The notes under the pieces: generated by a model
Told to the model about the DNA's origin: nothing
The model's database searches: none
What the model saw: only the letters and a program-made list of their open reading frames with translations
In this document: in pieces, positions 25,189 to 34,789 of the stretch
Layout of the letters: the number at the start of each line of letters is the position of its first letter
Numbering within the stretch: position 1 is the stretch's first letter
Source of the DNA: Bryobacterales bacterium KBS 96
Lineage (GTDB): Bacteria > Acidobacteriota > Terriglobia > Bryobacterales > Bryobacteraceae
NCBI GenBank assembly: GCA_000381625.1
Contig: KB906767.1
Span: 970,629-1,034,628 of the forward strand
Reading direction: 5' to 3'
Length of the DNA stretch: 64,000 nucleotides
Position numbers and translations under genes: made by a program

Positions 25189-26838
25189 ATGGCTTCAGCA
25201 CCGGATAGGCTAGGCCTCGATTCAGTCCCGGAGGAGATCCGGCTGAAGGCGCGGATCGCAGAACTGGAAACCGCGCTCTCGAGTGCAAACCAGCGCCTCA
25301 ACCGCTACAAACGCGTGTTCGCGGAGAACCCCATGCCGGCGGTGGCATTCGCGGTCCCATCGCTGCAAGTGCTCGATGCAAACGAAAGCGCCCTGGCGCT
25401 CTATGGATATACGCCGGAGCAGATGCGCGGGCTGAATCTACTCGATCTTTTTTCTGCGGACGAGCAGCGGCGACGCCACGATCTCGCAACGCAACTGCGG
25501 CGCTCCGTCAACTCAATGGGTCCCTTCGCCCACTGCTCGGCCACCGGGCAACAATTGATGGTCAGCATGGTCTCGTTCTCGTTCGAAACCGGAGGACACG
25601 ATGCGCGGATCGTTCTATTGCTCGATGAAACCGGCCGCTACATGGCCGAGGAAGCACTCAAATCGAGTGAGGAACGATATCGCGAACTATTTGAGAACGC
25701 AAACGATGTCATTTTCCTGCACGATCTGAAAGGCAAGATAATCGCCGTTAACCGCGCGGCCGAATATCTGACCGGTTATTCGCGCTCCGAGGTGCTGGGA
25801 CACAACTTCGATCAGTTGATTTCGCCGGAAGCGCGGGCGTTGATTCACGATTTCATCCGCGCGCACCTCGGCGGCAGCGCCACGCAACATTATGAGCTGC
25901 CGATTGTTTCTAAATTCGGGAACCGGCGTTACCTGGAGGTCAGCACCCGCATTCTCTATCGGCGGGGACAGCCGGTCGCCATTCAGGGGATTGGACGCGA
26001 CGTTACCGATCGCAAACAGGCGCAGCAGCGGCTCGAAGAGAGTTCGCTGGAACTGCAACGCAAGAATGAGGAATTGAGCGGGGCGTTGCAACTGGCGCGG
26101 GAAGCGACGCAGCTCAAAGAACAATTCCTCGCCAATACGTCGCACGAATTGCGGACGCCCATGAACGGCATCATGGGCATGATTAATCTGCTGCTCGAAA
26201 CGAAGCTAACGGCCGATCAGCGGGAATACGCCGAAGCGGTGAACCAGTGCGCAAACGATCTGCTCACGATTATCAACGACATTCTCGACGTGTCGCAGAT
26301 CGAGTCGGGCCACATTTCGCTCACCGAAGAGCCATTCGACGTTCGTGATAGCCTGCTCGCCGTCGTGAAAATGCTGCGTTTGCGGGCCGCCGCGAAGGCT
26401 TTGGAGCTTCGCATTGAGATCGATGACTCCGTACCCTCCGAGGTCATCGGAGACAGCGTTCGGATACGGCAGATCTTTACGAATTTGATCGCCAATGCGA
26501 TCAAATTTACGTCGTCCGGAGGGGTGCAGGTCCGCTTGTTATACCTGAACGATGTGGAACGGCTGCGATGCGAGGTGATCGATTCGGGGATTGGCGTCTC
26601 CGAAGCGGCGCGTGAACGAATCTTCGAGGCGTTCGTTCAGGCGGACGGCTCGACAAGGCGCCGCTTCGGCGGAACTGGACTGGGATTAACGATCAGCAAA
26701 CAGCTTGTCGAGTTGATGGGCGGCCAGATCGGAACTTACAATAACGCGACAATCTCAGGATCGACATTTTGGTTCGAATTGCCAGTAAAGCTGCCGCAAA
26801 GCGAGACGACTCTGGTAGATACCTCGGCGAGATTTTAA
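25189..26838 (+). CDS. PAS-domain sensor histidine kinase, cytoplasmic
   Basis: 549 residues, no membrane segment. An N-terminal coiled coil (about 15-40) leads into a PAS domain (FAENPMPAVAFAVPSLQVLD). A second PAS follows (SSEERYRELFENANDVIFLH) to about 285. HisKA has the phosphoacceptor in NTSHELRTPMNG (about residue 312). The ATPase domain has the N box (NLIANAIKFTSSG), the G1 region (DSGIGVSEAARE) and G2 (GGTGLGLTISKQL). There is no receiver domain, so an external response regulator is needed. The gene is divergent from mazG with a 154-bp gap. Signal and partner are unknown. Confidence 0.92.
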   Translation: MASAPDRLGLDSVPEEIRLKARIAELETALSSANQRLNRYKRVFAENPMPAVAFAVPSLQVLDANESALALYGYTPEQMRGLNLLDLFSADEQRRRHDLATQLRRSVNSMGPFAHCSATGQQLMVSMVSFSFETGGHDARIVLLLDETGRYMAEEALKSSEERYRELFENANDVIFLHDLKGKIIAVNRAAEYLTGYSRSEVLGHNFDQLISPEARALIHDFIRAHLGGSATQHYELPIVSKFGNRRYLEVSTRILYRRGQPVAIQGIGRDVTDRKQAQQRLEESSLELQRKNEELSGALQLAREATQLKEQFLANTSHELRTPMNGIMGMINLLLETKLTADQREYAEAVNQCANDLLTIINDILDVSQIESGHISLTEEPFDVRDSLLAVVKMLRLRAAAKALELRIEIDDSVPSEVIGDSVRIRQIFTNLIANAIKFTSSGGVQVRLLYLNDVERLRCEVIDSGIGVSEAARERIFEAFVQADGSTRRRFGGTGLGLTISKQLVELMGGQIGTYNNATISGSTFWFELPVKLPQSETTLVDTSARF

Positions 26839-26912
26839 CGGGCCTGCGGGCGCGGAATGCCAGTCCGCCACAACTCGGGGCGTTGCAACCAAGCAACTGG
26901 TAAAGATTCATT

Positions 26913-27563
26913 TTGCTCGATCCGAACTTATTGTCGATTGCCGCGAGCGCCGGATTGTTGCTTGTCTATCGTGAGTTTTGCGCGCCGGGCGGCGTTTGGC
27001 CGGGCGCATGCGGCGGCGCGCTCCTCTTGGGCAGCGGTTGGTTGCTGGCGCAGCAGAGGCCGACTACTCCCGGGCTCATTCTGCTGGCGTCGGCGGCGCT
27101 GTTGTTTTTAGCCATCCTCAGACGCTCCCGGGCCATACACTTCGGATTAGCCGGAACCGCATGCCTGATTGCCGGTTTGCTATTCCTGCTCCCGGGCAGC
27201 CGGGTGATTTCTCCATGGCTGGCCGTATCACTGGGAGCGGTGCTGGGAGCCATCACTTCTGTTCTGGCAAAAACGGCGGCTTCGGCACGGCGGAACAAAT
27301 GGCTGTGGATAGTTATGGAACTTCAACTGGCTCTGCGACAGACTGGCCGGCCGGAACTTCCCAGGCAATCCATTCGTCGAGCAACGGAAAATACAACCCC
27401 ACCGAAACCGTGGATTCGCCTGCTTGCTGCAACAGCGACGCATAGGTTTCGAGCTGAGGGCGATAGCGCCGCTGTTCCTGACGAAGGAACGACTCGCGAT
27501 CCGCTCCTTCGTGCGCGCCTGTCTTGTAATCGACGATCCAACGGCGGCCGGTCTCGTCAATAA
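26913..27563 (+). CDS. NfeD-like membrane protein, 3' end uncertain
   Basis: TTG start at 26913. About 130 residues with four hydrophobic segments (LLSIAASAGLLLVYREF; CGGALLLGSGWLLA; GLILLASAALLFLAIL; AVSLGAVLGAITSVLA), resembling the membrane part of NfeD proteins, which partner with membrane proteases or stomatins. The usual C-terminal OB-fold is not seen. From about 27300 the frame runs antisense over the last 251 bp of the AddA-type gene, with non-domain residues (RQTGRPELPRQSIRRATEN). The C-terminus is probably lost, or the natural end has been replaced by read-through sequence. Confidence 0.5.
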   Translation: MLDPNLLSIAASAGLLLVYREFCAPGGVWPGACGGALLLGSGWLLAQQRPTTPGLILLASAALLFLAILRRSRAIHFGLAGTACLIAGLLFLLPGSRVISPWLAVSLGAVLGAITSVLAKTAASARRNKWLWIVMELQLALRQTGRPELPRQSIRRATENTTPPKPWIRLLAATATHRFRAEGDSAAVPDEGTTRDPLLRARLSCNRRSNGGRSRQ

Positions 27564-30552
27564 ATGTGCGGTCGATGCGCCCGGCTTCGAGGCGGTCGCC
27601 GACAATGCCTGTCAACGCCCATTCGCACTCGGCGCGATTGTGCGGGGAAAGTATCCAGCGCCCGCGCTCGCTACTGAGAATGTGTTTGAGGGATGAAACC
27701 GCTCGATCCGTCGCGGCGGCCAGTTCGCTTCGGGCCACACCCATCCGCCGTAATTCATCCGTGACGAAGTGCGCGTGCGAGTCAACACGGCTGCTGGTCC
27801 AGTGAGCAACACCCTCTTCCGCGATGCGCCGCAAGAAGTCATGGACCACCGTGCCAACGTGCCGGCCGGTGTCGCTCACCCACTCATAGGTGATCTCACG
27901 CTCCGATGGGACCTCTCTGTGGAATGGCGGCCGCCAAGGCGCCGCAGGCTCGGGTATCGGTAGAATCCAGTGTTCCGGGAGGCGGCGTAGCGTGGTTTGA
28001 GGGGTTGCGGTTAGAGGCAGAGTCCGCTGCCGCAGGTGTTCCTGGACAAAACGGCTCCACGCCTTGTCGAACACCGGCTCGGCTACATGCCAGAGCATGC
28101 TCAGAAAGCAACGGCTTGGTTTCTTATAGCCGTCCTGCTTGCTGTTACTTGCCACGCAACCGAGTAGATGAAGCTGCTCCTTGGCGCGTGTTGACGCTAC
28201 GTAAAGAAGGCGTTTATTTTCAGCCGACTCTTTTATCTGTAATTCGCGGCCCACAAACCGGTAGAACGGATCTTTATCGCCCGTCCGTGGCAAACCGGCG
28301 ATTAACAGGCCCTCCGAGCCATCCGCACGAAGGCGCTCCGTCCACACAAGAAGTTCCGACTCGCCGCTGCGCGCGCCCGCATGCAGTTGCGGCACAATGA
28401 CGGTGTCAAACTCCAGCCCTTTCGCGGCATGGATGGTCATCACTTGAACAAGCTGTCCGGCATGAACGTGCGGCTTCGCGAACAGAAACCGCAGCCGTTC
28501 TTCGAGTGCGCCGAAATCCTGAATCATGCCGCTCGGGCCGAATTCGTCGAGAAGGTCAAAAAAGTTTTGCGCATCCTGGCGCTGATTTTCAGAGGCAAGC
28601 GCCGCCGGCCCGCCGAGAGCCACCCAAGCCGCCTCGACCACTTCGCGAACCGGATAGCGGCCGAATGCAAGTAAGGCGTTCGCAATTGTTTTCTGGAAAC
28701 GCGCCGCCCGCGAACGGCCATCGATGGAAAGCCGCGCGACACGTTTAAGATCGGAAAGTAGGTCGAAAATACATTCTTTCGGCGCGTCACCCGCAAGTTG
28801 CAATAGATCGGAGAGCGTCAGCCCACACCACGGAGCACGCAAGCAGGCAAGCCACGAAAGGCGATCGCTACGGTGATGGATGGCGCGCGTCAGAGCAAGC
28901 AAGTCGAGTGTATGCTGCTCGTCGGTAAGAGCGTCGATATCGATGGCTTCGTAAGGAACTTGCGCTTCCCGCAGCGCCGGCAAAATGGCGCGCAATTGCG
29001 GGCGCGTACGAACAAGAATCGCGGCGCTTCCCTGTTTTAAGGCTTCACGAGCAAGCTCGACAACACGCGCCGCTTCCCGTGTGCCATCGTCGTCGATAAA
29101 TGCATGCAGCACGGGAGCGGGACCGGACGTACACCTTGCAGCGAATGCCTCCCGTAGCGCGACATCGCCATATGCGGCATTATCTTCCGCCGGCATTACC
29201 TCCCGGAATGTTTCATTAATCCACTGGACGATTGCCCGTTGAGAGCGAAAGTTCGAAGTTAGCCGAAGCGGTTCGACAGGAACGCTTCCGATCATGCGGC
29301 GCTCCCCGGCGCGCATAAACAGGCTCACCTCGGCGTCGCGAAAGCGATAAATCGACTGCATCGGATCACCGACGGCAAACAGAGTGCGGCCATCGCCGAG
29401 GGACCACTGCGCCGTGAGCCGGTCGAGCAGTTCATATTGCACGAGCGAAGTGTCCTGGAACTCGTCGACTAGCAAGTGTTCAATTCGATAGTCAAGCCGG
29501 TAAGCGAGGTCCGTTGGACGATCGGGCGAGCCGAGCGCCGCGACAGCCGCCTGGGTAATGCGCGTGAAGTCCACTTGCGCCCGTTCGCGAAAGACGTCCT
29601 CGAGTTCATAGAGGGCGACACGGAGAATAGTGGAGAAATCGGCAATTAGCTTGCATTGTTCCTCAGAAAGCCGCTCGGGCGGCTGCAAGCGTGCCTCGTG
29701 CAGCGCCTTGCAGAATTCAGGAAGCCCTTCCAGAATCCCGCCGTGCGGCTTCTTCCGCGCTTCTGCTTTGCCTTTCAACAGAAACTCTTCTGCCAGGGCG
29801 CACCACTGGCCGAGTACTTCCAGCGAAGCCGGTGGCTTACCGGGAATCTGCTTCGGCCACAAGTCCCATGCTCGTTTCAGCCGATCTTCCATGCATTCGC
29901 GCAACGTCGCCTCAATCTCCGCGCGAAGGCTCGCCGAATCTCTCGTTTCGAGAGCCCGAGTCCACTGATCGCGCTTCGCGAGCATGTTTGCTATCTGCTC
30001 TTCGAACCGGATCAAATTCCCGTCGAAATGCACGGCAGCGTCACGAAAGATCGGCTGGAGATCGCTTGTTTCGGCGAGTCGTACGATGGCGCGGCGCGCG
30101 GCGAGGCGATACAAATGTTCGGCGTGCTCAATCACTTCGGGAGGACTGCCGAATCCCGCGAGCAGCGGCATTTGGCGCGTCAGCATCGCGCAAAGCGAAT
30201 CGATGGTTTGAATCTGCAATCGGCTGGCGTCTTCGAGTAGACGCCAGTCGTGGAGGCGATCCTGGTCAAGCACCGCATTCGCCAGACCGCGCGTTAACTG
30301 AGCATAGCCGGATTCGACCGGTTTTCCGGCGGTGGCGGAAAGCAACGCCTGCAGCACCCGTTCCTTCATTTCAGCGGCGGCTTTGCGAGTAAATGTCATC
30401 GCAACCACGGATTCAGGGCGTTTCACTACCGCCAGCAACCGCAGATAGCGCTGGATCAACAGCTCCGTTTTGCCGGAGCCGGCCGGCGCCTCGACAAGAA
30501 ACGACTGGTCTGGGGTCAGCGCCCGGTGGCGAACATCCTGATCGCCGCTCAT
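27313..30552 (-). CDS. addA: AddA/RecB-type UvrD helicase-nuclease
   Basis: 1079 residues. Walker A near residues 21-30 (APAGSGKTELLIQRYL); UvrD motif Ia (VVAMTFTRKAAAEMKER); Walker B (LLVDEFQDTS); motif III-like QSIYRFRDAEV; motif V/VI (VMTIHAAKGLEFDTVIVPQL; LLYVASTRAKEQLHLL). The C-terminus has a RecB-like nuclease motif (GRRWIVDYKTGAHEG). The arrangement is that of AddA, the helicase-nuclease that resects double-strand DNA ends for RecA loading. The partner gene ends one base upstream. In some annotations the pair is 'UvrD/REP helicase' plus 'probable DNA repair protein', so the symbol is given by similarity. Confidence 0.88.
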   Translation of the reverse strand: MSGDQDVRHRALTPDQSFLVEAPAGSGKTELLIQRYLRLLAVVKRPESVVAMTFTRKAAAEMKERVLQALLSATAGKPVESGYAQLTRGLANAVLDQDRLHDWRLLEDASRLQIQTIDSLCAMLTRQMPLLAGFGSPPEVIEHAEHLYRLAARRAIVRLAETSDLQPIFRDAAVHFDGNLIRFEEQIANMLAKRDQWTRALETRDSASLRAEIEATLRECMEDRLKRAWDLWPKQIPGKPPASLEVLGQWCALAEEFLLKGKAEARKKPHGGILEGLPEFCKALHEARLQPPERLSEEQCKLIADFSTILRVALYELEDVFRERAQVDFTRITQAAVAALGSPDRPTDLAYRLDYRIEHLLVDEFQDTSLVQYELLDRLTAQWSLGDGRTLFAVGDPMQSIYRFRDAEVSLFMRAGERRMIGSVPVEPLRLTSNFRSQRAIVQWINETFREVMPAEDNAAYGDVALREAFAARCTSGPAPVLHAFIDDDGTREAARVVELAREALKQGSAAILVRTRPQLRAILPALREAQVPYEAIDIDALTDEQHTLDLLALTRAIHHRSDRLSWLACLRAPWCGLTLSDLLQLAGDAPKECIFDLLSDLKRVARLSIDGRSRAARFQKTIANALLAFGRYPVREVVEAAWVALGGPAALASENQRQDAQNFFDLLDEFGPSGMIQDFGALEERLRFLFAKPHVHAGQLVQVMTIHAAKGLEFDTVIVPQLHAGARSGESELLVWTERLRADGSEGLLIAGLPRTGDKDPFYRFVGRELQIKESAENKRLLYVASTRAKEQLHLLGCVASNSKQDGYKKPSRCFLSMLWHVAEPVFDKAWSRFVQEHLRQRTLPLTATPQTTLRRLPEHWILPIPEPAAPWRPPFHREVPSEREITYEWVSDTGRHVGTVVHDFLRRIAEEGVAHWTSSRVDSHAHFVTDELRRMGVARSELAAATDRAVSSLKHILSSERGRWILSPHNRAECEWALTGIVGDRLEAGRIDRTFIDETGRRWIVDYKTGAHEGADRESFLRQEQRRYRPQLETYASLLQQAGESTVSVGLYFPLLDEWIAWEVPAGQSVAEPVEVP

Positions 30553-33189
30553 CTATTCGCCTTCCTCCGTCGTTTCAAACTCTCGGGCTTCGCGAACTCG
30601 ACACACCGGTTTGATGCTGCACCAGTCGCAAGCCTTCGCCTGCGGGTCGACCGCCGCGTAGCCTTGCACGAATTCGCGTCCGAGCTTCTCCACGGTATTC
30701 TTCCACTCCTTGAGGCAGTTGGCCCAATCTTCCTCGGGCACCTCGTTCTTGCGGCCGAAATGAGCCTGTCTGCCGTAGCCAACGGCCCCCTCTTGCCGGG
30801 GTTTCAGCTTCGCGAAATAGAGAGCATCCACCGCCGACCCGAGCGAGGCTGCGTAGACAAGCAATTGCGGCTCGCTGGGGCGATCTCCGTCGAGGCTTTT
30901 CGCTTTGGGCTCGCCGCTCTTGTAATCGATCAGCACAAGACGGCCGTCCTTCAACCTATCGATGCGATCAAGACGCAGCCGGAGCCGCAGCGGGCCCAGT
31001 TCATAGTGCGATTGGTGCTCCGTGGTTTCAACAGTGAAATCCACCGTGCGATTTGTTTCGATCGTAAGCCAGGCTTCCAGAATCGCTTTGAGCCGTTGGC
31101 GCTCCGCAAGTCGAAGCTGCTCGCGAAAAACAGTCGCCACTCGATCCGAACCAACCGCTTGATCGACGGCCCGATCGATCGCGGCAGCAAGCTCAGATGG
31201 ACTCATGGACCGGAGCGCAGCAAACGTCTTGATCTCCTGCCATACGCAGGCAAGCGCCGCGTGAAGAAAGATGCCGCGGTCCAGCGGATCGAACGAAAAT
31301 GTCGCCTCCTCCAGGGGCTCGGCTTGCAAACGCCACCTGGCGAACGCCTGGAACGGACACGCCGATTGTGACTTGATGAGCTGGGTTCCGCCGCTAACCG
31401 GCACATGCGCCGCGAGCGGCGGCGCTTGCGAATCTTCCAGTGTCTCGAGTTCAAGAGAAATCACCGTGTCGATGAGAGGTTTACCCTGCCACAGGTCGAT
31501 TCGATCCGGAGAAAGATGCTGGATATCCGTGAAAAGCGGCGACAAGGCTGCCGATTCCTGCGCACCGGAGCTATAGCTGCCAAACACGATATCTCCGGCT
31601 TCGCAAATCGATTTTGCGGCTTGCCGTATCTGTTCGCGGCGGCTCTGAGGAGTGGCTCCCGGCATCTCGCACAATCTCTGCAAGGCGAGGGGAATGAAGG
31701 CCGTTGAAGCGGACGCTGGAGGCCAACCGGCATCGGATAAACCAGCCGCCCAAACCCGGTCGAAACGAAGCGCTTGCACGCCGCTGGTGTCGATCACTTG
31801 GACTGGTGAGGTCAGATCGCCGGGAACCGGTCCGTCCGCCGCTGCCAGCCAGCGTAAGTGTGACCGGGCCTCCTGCCAAGTCATCGCATGATCCAGCAGA
31901 TTGAGAGAACTGAACGTGGACAGAATCTGTTTCCATTGCTGGAGGGCAGCTTCTTCCAATGCCGATAGCGGCTGTTCGCCTGGCCAGCCCACCGCCTCCA
32001 GCAGTCGGACGGCAAACGCCGCCCAGTCCGAAGCGCCTGCCCGGGCCACGAACGTACCCAGCACATTCTGAACTTTTGGCCATCTCCGAGATAGTTCAGG
32101 ACACTCAAATGTATGCTTTCGGACTGCCGATAACGGCAGGTCGAGTTCATGCAGGCGCCGTATACTCGCGTCGGCATTGGCGCGTAGGCGGCGTTCGGAC
32201 TGGCCTCCCACGACAAACGGCGAGAGCAACAGTCCGTTGATGGAGGCCAGCGGAATACGCGGCTCCGCAAAGTCGAAGAACAGAAAAGCCGAGGCGACGA
32301 TAGGATGATCGCTCAACGGTTTACCGCAGTGGACGTGAATGATCGATTCGTTGCCCGGAGCGATGGTTGTGAGCGGCTGTACTACCGAAGCAGGCTGAAA
32401 CACGTTCCGGAGAGCGCGCTCAACCTCCGCCCTATACTGGCGCAAACCGGGGACAAGGATGCCGATAGAGGCGTCCGGGCGAGAATCCAAAGCGGAGCGA
32501 GCCCAACGAGCGGCAGAATCGATCTCTAGCGCCCACTCGCCGCAACATACAGCGACCAACGTAGATGTGCCAGCTTGGCTGCTTTCAAACTGCACAGAAA
32601 CGCCGCTATTCCGCAGGTTGGCGGCGAGTTCTTTCAGCGCCGGAGGACATTCGCTAAAACCGGCGAATACGACTTTTCCGGGTAACGGCATGGGACCGGG
32701 CCGGTTGAACGACCGGAGCCACAATTCATCGACCGTGATCCATCCCTGCTCCCGGCATCGCCGGTGAACGTGTTCATGCCAATCGAGGAAGACTTGCGCG
32801 TCCTCCGTTTCGCTCCAGGCGGGATGCGCGAGCGGCGCCCGCCACGCGGCCATCTTCGAAGCGGCATCGCGCGCGGCCACCGCCGTCGAATGGGGATCGA
32901 GCAGGGGCACGCCGGACTGTTCGATACACTCCTGCCAGAGCAATATTTCCTGTGCGGGCGACAGTAAAGCGGGCACTTCATCGCCGTGGCGGTATCGCGC
33001 CTGCTGCCACATCTGGCGAAGCCATGCGGACACAGCCAGCACCGATGGACGGGGCCATGTTCGGAGACCGTTCTTTAATTGCCGTCGAGTGTGCTGGTTT
33101 TCGATGACGGCAGCAAGCAGGGGAGTGGGAGTCAAGACCGTCGCGCCGGCATCCAGCCAGTCCAGCAGGTCCTTATGAACGAAACGCAT
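30553..33189 (-). CDS. AddB-like nuclease subunit with iron-sulfur cysteines
   Basis: 878 residues. The N-terminal part (VLTPTPLLAAVIENQHTRRQ) has the inactive helicase-like fold without Walker A. Near the C-terminus: SQSACPFQAFARWRL (first cysteine), the PD-(D/E)XK core GRLVLIDYKSG, and KACDWCSIKPVCR, giving the four-cysteine pattern of an Fe-S cluster that staples the nuclease domain. It matches the 'probable DNA repair protein' family (TIGR03623, from memory) that accompanies an AddA-like partner. Its stop is immediately before the AddA start, so the two are co-translated. Shorter than classical AddB. Confidence 0.82.
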   Translation of the reverse strand: MRFVHKDLLDWLDAGATVLTPTPLLAAVIENQHTRRQLKNGLRTWPRPSVLAVSAWLRQMWQQARYRHGDEVPALLSPAQEILLWQECIEQSGVPLLDPHSTAVAARDAASKMAAWRAPLAHPAWSETEDAQVFLDWHEHVHRRCREQGWITVDELWLRSFNRPGPMPLPGKVVFAGFSECPPALKELAANLRNSGVSVQFESSQAGTSTLVAVCCGEWALEIDSAARWARSALDSRPDASIGILVPGLRQYRAEVERALRNVFQPASVVQPLTTIAPGNESIIHVHCGKPLSDHPIVASAFLFFDFAEPRIPLASINGLLLSPFVVGGQSERRLRANADASIRRLHELDLPLSAVRKHTFECPELSRRWPKVQNVLGTFVARAGASDWAAFAVRLLEAVGWPGEQPLSALEEAALQQWKQILSTFSSLNLLDHAMTWQEARSHLRWLAAADGPVPGDLTSPVQVIDTSGVQALRFDRVWAAGLSDAGWPPASASTAFIPLALQRLCEMPGATPQSRREQIRQAAKSICEAGDIVFGSYSSGAQESAALSPLFTDIQHLSPDRIDLWQGKPLIDTVISLELETLEDSQAPPLAAHVPVSGGTQLIKSQSACPFQAFARWRLQAEPLEEATFSFDPLDRGIFLHAALACVWQEIKTFAALRSMSPSELAAAIDRAVDQAVGSDRVATVFREQLRLAERQRLKAILEAWLTIETNRTVDFTVETTEHQSHYELGPLRLRLRLDRIDRLKDGRLVLIDYKSGEPKAKSLDGDRPSEPQLLVYAASLGSAVDALYFAKLKPRQEGAVGYGRQAHFGRKNEVPEEDWANCLKEWKNTVEKLGREFVQGYAAVDPQAKACDWCSIKPVCRVREAREFETTEEGE

Positions 33190-33256
33190 TCAGAGGTTCT
33201 AGTTTTCATTATGCGCATCGCCCTTGCTTCGGTAGAATCGGAAGGCACAACCCGGA

Positions 33257-34789
33257 ATGAGCATTATGAAGCGAATTGTGTTCGCCGCGATCGCGGCCGC
33301 TCTTTTCACGTTCTCGCTGTGGCCGCAATCGCTGCAGGATTTCGAGAAGAAAGTCACTGAATTTACCCTCAAGAACGGCATGCACTTCATTGTTGTCGAA
33401 CGGCACGAAGCGCCCGTGCTGGCATTCAACACGTATGTGAATGTCGGATCGGTGGACGACCCCAGCGGATCGACGGGCCTCGCGCACATGTTCGAGCACA
33501 TGGCATTCAAGGGCACCGAACAGATTGGGACCACAAACTGGCCGGCCGAGAAGCGGGCAATGCAGCAGACGGAAGAAGACTATGACGCGTTGCAGCAGGA
33601 GCAAGACAAGGGGCTGCACGCCGATCCGGAGAAGGTAAAGCGGCTGCAGGCCAGGGTGAAAGCGGACATCGACTCGGCGGGCAAATACGTGATCCCGAAT
33701 CTCTATCCCCAAATTATCGAGACAAACGGCGGCGTAGGATTGAACGCCGAAACCGGCCTGGACGCCACGCAGTATTTCTATCAATTTCCGTCGAACCGGA
33801 CAGAACTCTGGTTTCTGCTGGAATCCGAGCGCTTCTATGCACCCGTGTTCCGTGAGTTCTACAAAGAACGTAGCGTCGTGCGCGAGGAGCGCCGGATGCG
33901 AGTTGAATCCGAACCGCAAGGCGAGTTACAGGAATCGTTTCTGGCTACGGCGTTTGAAGCGCATCCGTACCACCACTCGCCGGGCGGTTGGGCGAGCGAT
34001 ATCGAGAGCCTCCGCCTTGACGACGCGATCCGCTTTTATAAAAAATTTTATGTGCCGCAGAACATCAATGTCGCGATTGTTGGCGACATCGATCCGAAGC
34101 GCGCCCGTACTCTGGCCGAGAAGTATTTCGGCGTGATTCCCTCAGGCCCCAATCCGCCGCTGGTCCACACCGTGGAGCCTCCCCAAAACGGGGAGCGGCG
34201 CGTCGAAATCGATACGGAAGCGCAACCAATTGAACTGATCGGCTATAAACGTCCGGATCAGCTATCGCCCGACGATCCTGTATTCGACGTAATCAGCGAG
34301 ATTCTGTCGGGAGGCCGCACGGGAACGATTTACAAAGAACTCGTGCGCGACAAAAAGCTTGCGCTGGCGGCCGGCGCGGCGCCGACCTATCCATCGGGGA
34401 AATACCCGAATATGTTCATCGTGTATGTCGCGCCAAACATGGGGAAGTCCCTCGATGAATGCGAGAAGGCTTTGTATGGCGTGGTGGATCGATTGAAGAC
34501 GCAGAAAGTCGACGATGAGACATTAAAGCGAGTAAAGACGAAATTGCGGGCGGACCTGATCCGGAAATTGGACAGCAACTCGGGCCTCGCCGCGGAATTG
34601 AATTTCTATTACGTCTCCTTCGGCGATTGGAAGAAGCTGTTCACGTCGATCGACGATTACGACAAAATCACCGCCGATGATGTGATGCGCGTGGCCAAGC
34701 AGTATTTCATACCGCAGACGCGCACGATTGGGCGGCTGGTTCCCTTGCCTGCTTCGCCGGCAACGGAAGAAGGAGCAAAGAGCAAATGA
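33257..34789 (+). CDS. M16-family zinc peptidase, catalytic subunit
   Basis: 510 residues with a signal peptide (MKRIVFAAIAAALFTFSLW; start possibly at the inner ATG, 33266). The inverted zinc motif HxxEH is present at residues 77-81 (LAHMFEHMAFKGT). The third ligand is likely the Glu in the helix around residues 160-180. It also contains the usual second-half residues (VVREERRMRVES; FYVPQNINVAIVGD). It should degrade or process peptides in the periplasm. The stop overlaps the next gene by 4 bp. The pairing with an inactive partner matches heterodimeric M16B peptidases. Confidence 0.9.
   Translation: MSIMKRIVFAAIAAALFTFSLWPQSLQDFEKKVTEFTLKNGMHFIVVERHEAPVLAFNTYVNVGSVDDPSGSTGLAHMFEHMAFKGTEQIGTTNWPAEKRAMQQTEEDYDALQQEQDKGLHADPEKVKRLQARVKADIDSAGKYVIPNLYPQIIETNGGVGLNAETGLDATQYFYQFPSNRTELWFLLESERFYAPVFREFYKERSVVREERRMRVESEPQGELQESFLATAFEAHPYHHSPGGWASDIESLRLDDAIRFYKKFYVPQNINVAIVGDIDPKRARTLAEKYFGVIPSGPNPPLVHTVEPPQNGERRVEIDTEAQPIELIGYKRPDQLSPDDPVFDVISEILSGGRTGTIYKELVRDKKLALAAGAAPTYPSGKYPNMFIVYVAPNMGKSLDECEKALYGVVDRLKTQKVDDETLKRVKTKLRADLIRKLDSNSGLAAELNFYYVSFGDWKKLFTSIDDYDKITADDVMRVAKQYFIPQTRTIGRLVPLPASPATEEGAKSK

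Noticed and set aside
29656-30392. Long plus-strand open frames across the AddA gene
   Set aside because: Antisense to a strongly supported helicase; no family features.
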